Below, one piece after another: positions 5,354-9,501 of a stretch of DNA of 9,501 bases. Origin of the DNA: an uncultured Prevotella sp. Lineage in GTDB: Bacteria > Bacteroidota > Bacteroidia > Bacteroidales > Bacteroidaceae. Made by a program: the position numbers and the translations under genes. The stretch is taken from the NCBI GenBank assembly GCA_900543155.1, contig UQQN01000092.1:1-9501 (forward strand). Direction: 5' to 3'. The notes under the pieces were generated by a model. The model was not told the DNA's origin. It ran no database searches and saw nothing but the letters and a program-made list of their open reading frames with translations. Each line of letters starts with the position of its first letter. Position 1 is the stretch's first letter.

Positions 5354-6007
5354 CTACCATTCATTTCGTTCCACCACGGCACCATCCTCAACGTGCCAAA
5401 TGCGTCGGTTGGGAATATGCGGAAAAAGTTGTTCGTCGTGACTTACCACCACAATCGCTCTTTTTTGACTTTGTTGTTCAAGCATGTGGTAGAGTTCTGT
5501 GCGCGATGATTCGTCCAAATGCGTTTCGGGCTCATCGAGCAACAAGAGTTCAGGTTCCGACACTAAAGCACGCGATAGCAATGTGCGTTGCCACTGTCCG
5601 CCACTCAGTTCGGCAATAGGGCGTTGTGCCAAGTCGTCGAGATGAAATTCGTGTAGTGTCTCCTTTACGCGTTCTCGGTGTGCATCCGTAAATTTTTGCC
5701 AAAGTTTTTTACGACATTCCATGCCCGAAAGCACAATGTCTGCCACAGTAATGGGAAATTGTCTATCTATGTGGCGGTATTGTGGCAAATACCCAATAAC
5801 CACGCCAGGTTTGCGCACAATGTTGCCACAGGTGGGCTTAAGCAGTCCTGCCACTAAACGCAGTAAAGTGGTTTTGCCTCCACCATTTGGTCCTGTTAGC
5901 ACCACAAAGTCGTGGGCATGCAGCACTTGATTGATGTGGCAAAGCACGTGCCTCTCACCATAGCTAAGACACACATTGTGGATGTTCAGAATTTCTTGGT
6001 CTGCCAT
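5354..6007 (-). CDS. znuC: Metal (zinc/manganese-type) ABC transporter, ATP-binding protein
   Basis: 217 residues from ATG at 6005-6007 (MADQEILNIHNVCLSYGE); the frame extends 16 codons upstream to another ATG at 6055, but that addition is not typical of the family. The protein hydrolyses ATP to drive import through a membrane permease. All nucleotide-binding motifs are present: Walker A GPNGGGKT (39-46), Q-loop Q76 in YLPQY, signature LSGGQWQ (134-140), Walker B LLLLDEP (154-160) and switch His190 (VVSHD). The pattern YLPQYRHIDRQFPITVADIV is characteristic of the ZnuC/MntB group. A metal-binding protein of the matching family is encoded upstream, but the two are 248 bp apart and no permease lies nearby, so the partner must be encoded elsewhere. 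Zinc is the likely substrate by family; manganese is possible. Confidence 0.88.
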   Translation of the reverse strand: MADQEILNIHNVCLSYGERHVLCHINQVLHAHDFVVLTGPNGGGKTTLLRLVAGLLKPTCGNIVRKPGVVIGYLPQYRHIDRQFPITVADIVLSGMECRKKLWQKFTDAHRERVKETLHEFHLDDLAQRPIAELSGGQWQRTLLSRALVSEPELLLLDEPETHLDESSRTELYHMLEQQSQKRAIVVVSHDEQLFPHIPNRRIWHVEDGAVVERNEW

Positions 6008-6082
6008 TTTTTCAAGATAGATTAGAATTTCCTTATAAATATACAATACTGTCAACTAAATACTAACAACTCCTTGCTTGCT

Positions 6083-6125
6083 CTTCCTTCGGAATGATAT
6101 CGGGCTTCCTCCGGAATGATATCGG
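6083..6125. repeat. Two-copy 22-bp tandem direct repeat between znuA and znuC
   Basis: Bases 6083-6103 and 6105-6125 are 21-base copies differing at one position (T6089 versus C6111). Each contains CCGGAA or TCGGAA, then TGATATCGG with a GATATC palindrome. The repeat spacing of 22 bp is about two helical turns, so a protein could bind both on one face. It lies about 75 bp upstream of the znuC start. Nothing else recognisable was found in the 248-bp spacer except TATATTTA (6043 to 6036, minus), one base off a -7 box without a good TTTG partner. Confidence 0.6.
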
Positions 6126-6255
6126 TGTGCTTTTTGTGCAATTTCCTATGTGCTTTATTTTCTATTATTTAAGTACATAAGTGTAGTCTTCTATTTTACA
6201 TTCTTAAATAAAAGCCTACGAAGCACAATAAAAAGACACATTCTTTTCGATCGTA

Positions 6256-7143
6256 TTACTTACCCGAATCCTTCATTTGTTGGGCAATTTGCAGCATTTG
6301 TGTCGGCACGTCATAGTCCAACGGATTAATGCTTACAAGGCGTGCTCCAATTTCTTGGGCAATGCGTTGTGCCGCCTTACCACTGTGCTCTTTCGATATA
6401 AACACCGTGTGTACCTCTTCGGCGCGACACATATTTATAAGTTGTTGCATGTAGGCAGCCGAGGGTTCTTTGCCATCATGCTCCACAGCCAACTGTTTCA
6501 GTCCATATTGACGTGCCATGTAGCCCAATGCGGGGTGATAAATAAGAAAGGCACGCGAGGGCAGTTGTTGCAACACACCGCGTAGCTGCACATCGAGCGA
6601 GTCCATTTGTTTTAAAAAAGCACTGAGTCGTTGCTGATAGTATGGTGCATTTGCCGAGTCTGTTTGGCACAGTGCGGTGCAAGTGTTTTCAGCCATCACA
6701 CATAGGTTTTGTGTCGACATCCAAACATGTGGATCCATACTGCTCTCAGGTCCATCTTCATGGTGGTGATGTGCATCGATAATAGGCGTAATGCCTTGTG
6801 CCAAATCGACCATACGAGTCTGTGGAGTCGTTTGCATCATTTGTGGCAAACGGGTTTGTTCAAAGCCCAACGTGCCCACCCTAAAAAGCAGTTCGCTTTG
6901 GTTTAGTTCCATCATCTGTCGGGGGGTAGGTTCGTAGGTTTCGGGACTTGCCCCTTGCGGCATTAACACCGCCACGCGATATTTATTGCCTGCCACAGCC
7001 TCTACCACATAGCGCAAAGGCTCAATGCTCACTGTGAGCACAGGTCTGTCGTCTTGTTTCGACCGATGGCAGCCCATGCAAACACACAGCGCAAGCACTG
7101 CGCAGAGCAAAGTTATAATATGATGTGCAAGATATTTATGCAT
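6256..7143 (-). CDS. znuA: Metal ABC transporter substrate-binding lipoprotein (ZnuA family)
   Basis: 295 residues, family length. An N-terminal hydrophobic segment (about 10-24) leads to Cys25 in CMGC, a probable but atypical lipobox, so the mature protein is likely a lipid-anchored periplasmic protein. It captures a divalent metal, probably zinc, for an ABC importer. Cluster A-I features are visible: VSIEPLRYVVEAVAG, SPETYEPTP (66-74), DPHVWM (137-142), YHPALGY (202-208) and KEPSAAYM (225-232). A His-rich loop, DAHHHHED (123-130), is typical of zinc-binding members. Expected ligands are H139 and H203. The usual first ligand His is replaced by E68, and the C-terminal acidic position reads SINPLD (N273, with D276 nearby). 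It starts at ATG 7141-7143, 42 bp after yqaA, probably in one operon. Confidence 0.9.
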   Translation of the reverse strand: MHKYLAHHIITLLCAVLALCVCMGCHRSKQDDRPVLTVSIEPLRYVVEAVAGNKYRVAVLMPQGASPETYEPTPRQMMELNQSELLFRVGTLGFEQTRLPQMMQTTPQTRMVDLAQGITPIIDAHHHHEDGPESSMDPHVWMSTQNLCVMAENTCTALCQTDSANAPYYQQRLSAFLKQMDSLDVQLRGVLQQLPSRAFLIYHPALGYMARQYGLKQLAVEHDGKEPSAAYMQQLINMCRAEEVHTVFISKEHSGKAAQRIAQEIGARLVSINPLDYDVPTQMLQIAQQMKDSGK

Positions 7144-7185
7144 AAGTCTAAAATCGTTTTTGTGTGTATGAGTAGGTGCTGCTTT

Positions 7186-7635
7186 TCACACCAACTCGTA
7201 AGCTTGTAGCAATAGCCAATAGCGCACAAACTTACCAATTGCCACATTTACCATGGCATAAAACATTTTTACGCGCAGAAAACCCATAGCCACCGTAATT
7301 ACGCTACCAATAATTGGCAACCATGCCAAGAGTCCTGCCCACACGCCATAGTGTCGCACCCAGCGTTTGCCACGTTCAAGTTTTTCGGGCGGCACCTTCG
7401 TCCATCGTTCAATCCACTCTTCGCGTCCTAACGAACCCACACCATAGTTAAAGAGCGAGCCTAACGTATTTCCCGTGGTGCCCCACAATAATAGTTCTGT
7501 TGGATTAGCACCTGCTGCCAATAGCGCCAACATTACAGCCTCAGAGCTAAAGGGGAAAAAACTCCCTGCTAAGAAAGCTGCGCAAAACATGCCTACGCCG
7601 CCGTTTTCTGCTAAAAGAGAGATGAAAGCATCCAT
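7186..7635 (-). CDS. yqaA: YqaA family membrane protein (small DedA/VTT-like)
   Basis: 149 residues; E. coli YqaA has 142. Three to four hydrophobic segments are visible (about 13-41, 48-68, 98-120, 126-146). Family marks are FPFSSEAVMLALL (28-40), the G-x-TLGS-x-x-NY-x-VG segment (55-67), and a charged stretch ERGKRWVRHYGVW followed by AWLPIIGSVITVAMGFLRV. The protein belongs to the inner-membrane DedA/SNARE-associated superfamily, some larger members of which move lipid carriers; the role of YqaA itself is not settled. The start is ATG at 7633-7635. It follows the membrane protein upstream by 89 bp and precedes znuA by 42 bp, so co-transcription is likely, but a link to metal transport is not implied by sequence. 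Confidence 0.85.
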   Translation of the reverse strand: MDAFISLLAENGGVGMFCAAFLAGSFFPFSSEAVMLALLAAGANPTELLLWGTTGNTLGSLFNYGVGSLGREEWIERWTKVPPEKLERGKRWVRHYGVWAGLLAWLPIIGSVITVAMGFLRVKMFYAMVNVAIGKFVRYWLLLQAYELV

Positions 7636-7724
7636 GTGTCTTAAAATTCAGAGAGAGTTTTTCTATAAAATAAAATTCTTAGGACTATCCATAAAGAAAG
7701 TAGTGAGAAAACCACCCTCGTCAA

Positions 7725-8642
7725 TCAAAAGAAAAAGTTGTAAATGCCTAACGCCACAATCATCCAAAACGAAATGTAGAACCATAGGTCAAAAAACCTG
7801 CCACGTCCTAGGGCATAATAATGCGCAATAATCAGTGAAGAATTTGCAATAAACAAGCGCATCTGCACCTCATAGTGCTGCGGAAAAATAAATACTCCTG
7901 CAGCCAATACCACCTCGAACGACGCCATTACATACGACAACATGCGTGTGCGAATCTTGTCGTCGTAGGTTGTGCGAAACAAGTGGATAAATGCTAACAA
8001 CGCAAAAAACATCATTACTCCCACACTTACCCACTGATGCACCGACCAAGTATCTGCATGGAGCCATTGTGGTTGCATCCAATCTTCTAAGTAGTTAAAT
8101 GCCGTGTCAAGTTGATTTTGCCAAATGTGCCAAGCCGCATATAACCAATAAGGCACAACCAATCCTAATAAACCAGCCATTATGCTGCGCCACGTAAAGT
8201 TGCGCAACTGAAATAACATGCAAAAATACACCACAGGCACCAATGCCAATAAGGGTGGATAAAACATGCTACCCGTGGAAATAAATAAGAAGGCATGGAA
8301 CACATAGCCCTCGGGCCGCACCTTTTGATAGGAGGCAAAGAGCATAAAATAGCTCAGCAAGAGGCACACCACCGTGAGTTGTCCCACGTGCCATGCATGC
8401 AACATGGGGTTGGCGAGCATCAGCACCAAAAAGGTCACACTCATCAGTCGTGAGCGCACACGCAACAACGCGTTGCGGTTGTTTAGCTCCATAATTAGAT
8501 AAGCTGACACACAGGTTAGTGCAAATCCCAACCACTGCATGCCGTCGGTAATAGCCGGCAACATCCAGACCAATAGAGTCACTAATGCCGTGATGGGCAG
8601 TGTGAAACTGCTTGTAACAATGTTATTACGTTTGCTTTGCAA
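7725..8642 (-). CDS. Polytopic membrane protein of unknown function
   Basis: 305 residues with about nine or ten hydrophobic segments (near 15-33, 36-52, 66-84, 87-105, 113-146 as a pair, 153-172, 203-223, 238-254, 263-278 and 284-305). No enzymatic motif is recognised. Short basic or acidic loops include NNRNALLRVRSR (54-65) and TTYDDKIRTR (224-233). It may belong to the Bacteroidota family DUF6427, multi-pass proteins I recall near purD, but this is a recollection. The start is odd: an in-frame stop lies at 8649-8651, and the first ATG would be codon 27, inside the first membrane segment, so TTG at 8640-8642 is the best start (GTG at codon 21 is the next alternative). purD lies 195 bp upstream; yqaA follows after 89 bp. 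Confidence 0.75.
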   Translation of the reverse strand: MQSKRNNIVTSSFTLPITALVTLLVWMLPAITDGMQWLGFALTCVSAYLIMELNNRNALLRVRSRLMSVTFLVLMLANPMLHAWHVGQLTVVCLLLSYFMLFASYQKVRPEGYVFHAFLFISTGSMFYPPLLALVPVVYFCMLFQLRNFTWRSIMAGLLGLVVPYWLYAAWHIWQNQLDTAFNYLEDWMQPQWLHADTWSVHQWVSVGVMMFFALLAFIHLFRTTYDDKIRTRMLSYVMASFEVVLAAGVFIFPQHYEVQMRLFIANSSLIIAHYYALGRGRFFDLWFYISFWMIVALGIYNFFF

Positions 8643-8655
8643 AATAAATTACTAT

Positions 8656-8818
8656 AGTTGTTTCAAGAAGTTATCTTCGAGAAGTTTTTTGAGAAGATAG
8701 AAGAAGATAGAAGAAGTTAGAGGAAGTTAGAAGGAGTTAGAAGAATGAGTGTTTGGATAGGCATCTATTCCTCTAACTTCCTCTAACTTCTTGAAATAAC
8801 TCCCTCTAACTTCTTTTT
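8656..8818. repeat. Array of 10-bp purine-rich repeats with long inverted repeats between purD and the membrane protein gene
   Basis: Five consecutive decamers of the type AAGAAGTTAG fill 8691-8740. The opposite orientation, CTCTAACTTC, occurs at 8771-8780 and 8781-8790 and again, offset, near 8804-8813. Two inverted repeats result: 8711-8731 with 8772-8792 is a perfect 21-bp match around a 40-base spacer, and 8656-8673 with 8784-8801 matches at 17 of 18. They share the right arm, so only one can form at a time. The array begins 20 bp after the purD stop and ends near the TTG start of the next gene. No classical T-run terminator for purD was seen; it may stabilise the 3' end or end transcription in another way. 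Confidence 0.8.
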
Positions 8819-8837
8819 TCGAAAAGACTTCCTTTCC

Positions 8838-9501
8838 TTAAAGATCCTTACCAATATCTGTGCGGAAATATTTTTTCTCGTATTGAATTTGGCGAGCGCC
8901 CTCCATAGACTTAGCCAAAGCCTCTGCCTTGTCCTTGCCATACGAGCTAACAGCAATCACGCGGCCACCTGCAGTAACCAGTTTGCCGTCCTTCATAGCT
9001 GTGCCAGCGTGGAACACCACACTGCCTTCAATTTCTGCACCTGTAATTTCGTAGCCCTTGTCGTAAGCCTGCGGATAACCGCCCGACACGCACATCACGC
9101 ACACTGCAGCACGTTCGTCAAATTCCACTTTGCGTGTATCCAAGTCACCCTCGGCAATACCATTAAACAAGTCTACGATGTCGCTCTTCAAGCGCAACAT
9201 CACTGTCTCAGTTTCGGGGTCACCCATACGGCAGTTGTACTCAATAACCTTAGGCTGACCGTCGCAGTTAATCAATCCAAAGAAGATAAAACCCTTATAG
9301 TCAATGCCTTCGGCTGCTAAACCATCCACTGTGGGGCGGATGATCTCATTCTCAACCTTCTGCATCCAAGCCTTGTCTGCAAATGGCACAGGCGAAACCG
9401 ACCCCATACCACCTGTATTCAAGCCCGTGTCGCCCTCGCCAATGCGCTTATAGTCCTTAGCCTCGGGCAAAATCTGATAGTGCTTACCATCTGTCATCAC
9501 A
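8838..9501 (-). CDS. purD: Phosphoribosylamine-glycine ligase, C-terminal half (5' part outside window)
   Basis: 220 residues plus a stop (TAA at 8838-8840) are visible, about half of the roughly 425-residue enzyme. The frame runs off the right edge; the GTG at 9498-9500 is an internal codon, since the sequence VMTDGKHYQILP continues the ATP-grasp domain. The enzyme joins glycine to 5-phosphoribosylamine using ATP, the second step of purine synthesis, in the cytoplasm. Visible motifs are DYKRIGEGDTGLNTGGMG, the metal-binding IEYNCRMGDPETE and the C-terminal domain with VCVMCVSGGYP and HAGTAMKDGKLVTAGGRV. The rest, including the N-terminal substrate domain, is not in the window. It appears intact where visible. 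Confidence 0.96.
   Translation of the reverse strand, partial: VMTDGKHYQILPEAKDYKRIGEGDTGLNTGGMGSVSPVPFADKAWMQKVENEIIRPTVDGLAAEGIDYKGFIFFGLINCDGQPKVIEYNCRMGDPETETVMLRLKSDIVDLFNGIAEGDLDTRKVEFDERAAVCVMCVSGGYPQAYDKGYEITGAEIEGSVVFHAGTAMKDGKLVTAGGRVIAVSSYGKDKAEALAKSMEGARQIQYEKKYFRTDIGKDL

Noticed and set aside
6008..6055. Upstream ATG for znuC adding 16 residues
   Set aside because: Hydrophobic or charged residues outside the ABC fold; MADQEILNIHNV matches the family start better, though not disproved.
7475..7831. Plus-strand frame of 118 codons across the yqaA start
   Set aside because: Overlaps the conserved yqaA and membrane-protein ends on the opposite strand and has no recognisable domain.
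8691..8818. CRISPR-like array
   Set aside because: Repeats are 10 bp, contiguous and without unique spacers; no cas genes.
8883..9320. Plus-strand frame of 145 codons within purD
   Set aside because: Lies fully opposite conserved PurD coding sequence; shadow of codon usage.

Overview
The window looks like chromosomal DNA of a Bacteroidota bacterium, most likely a Prevotellaceae-type Bacteroidales. The evidence is the order acpP-fabF-rnc, a TTTG / TAnnTTTG promoter in front of acpP instead of -35/-10 boxes, start codons without convincing Shine-Dalgarno sequences, and the style of the proteins. This placement is an inference from sequence features, not a database match. Apart from a probable gene end at the far left, every gene lies on the minus strand, so transcription reads from right to left.

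From right to left the layout is as follows. The 3' half of purD (purine synthesis) enters at the right edge. A 195-bp spacer follows, built of purine-rich 10-bp repeats and long inverted repeats. Next come a polytopic membrane protein of unknown function with an apparent TTG start, a small YqaA/DedA-like membrane protein, a ZnuA-type metal-binding lipoprotein and, after a 248-bp gap holding a 22-bp tandem direct repeat, a ZnuC-type ABC ATPase. No ABC permease is present. After a 307-bp spacer with a good acpP promoter comes the fatty-acid block: acpP, an unusually long 542-bp spacer with a terminator-like structure, and fabF. A 198-bp spacer with a long near-perfect hairpin then leads to rnc. 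At the left edge a plus-strand frame, probably the C-terminus of pfkA, converges on rnc, and a 15-bp perfect terminator stem separates them.

The most striking object is rnc. The ribonuclease III catalytic domain and dsRBD occupy about the first 262 residues. They are followed by about 636 residues of low-complexity tail: a charged helix, acidic degenerate 18-19-residue tandem repeats, and a lysine/arginine/asparagine-rich end. This is far larger than a normal RNase III (about 226 residues in E. coli) and recalls, by layout only, the disordered scaffold half of RNase E. A long RNA hairpin just upstream of the rnc start is a plausible target for self-cleavage.

Functionally the window combines housekeeping lipid synthesis (AcpP carries the acyl chain, FabF elongates it), RNA processing (RNase III), divalent metal uptake (ZnuA and ZnuC) and purine synthesis (PurD). 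I saw no tRNA, rRNA, CRISPR array, transposase, phage gene or defence gene.
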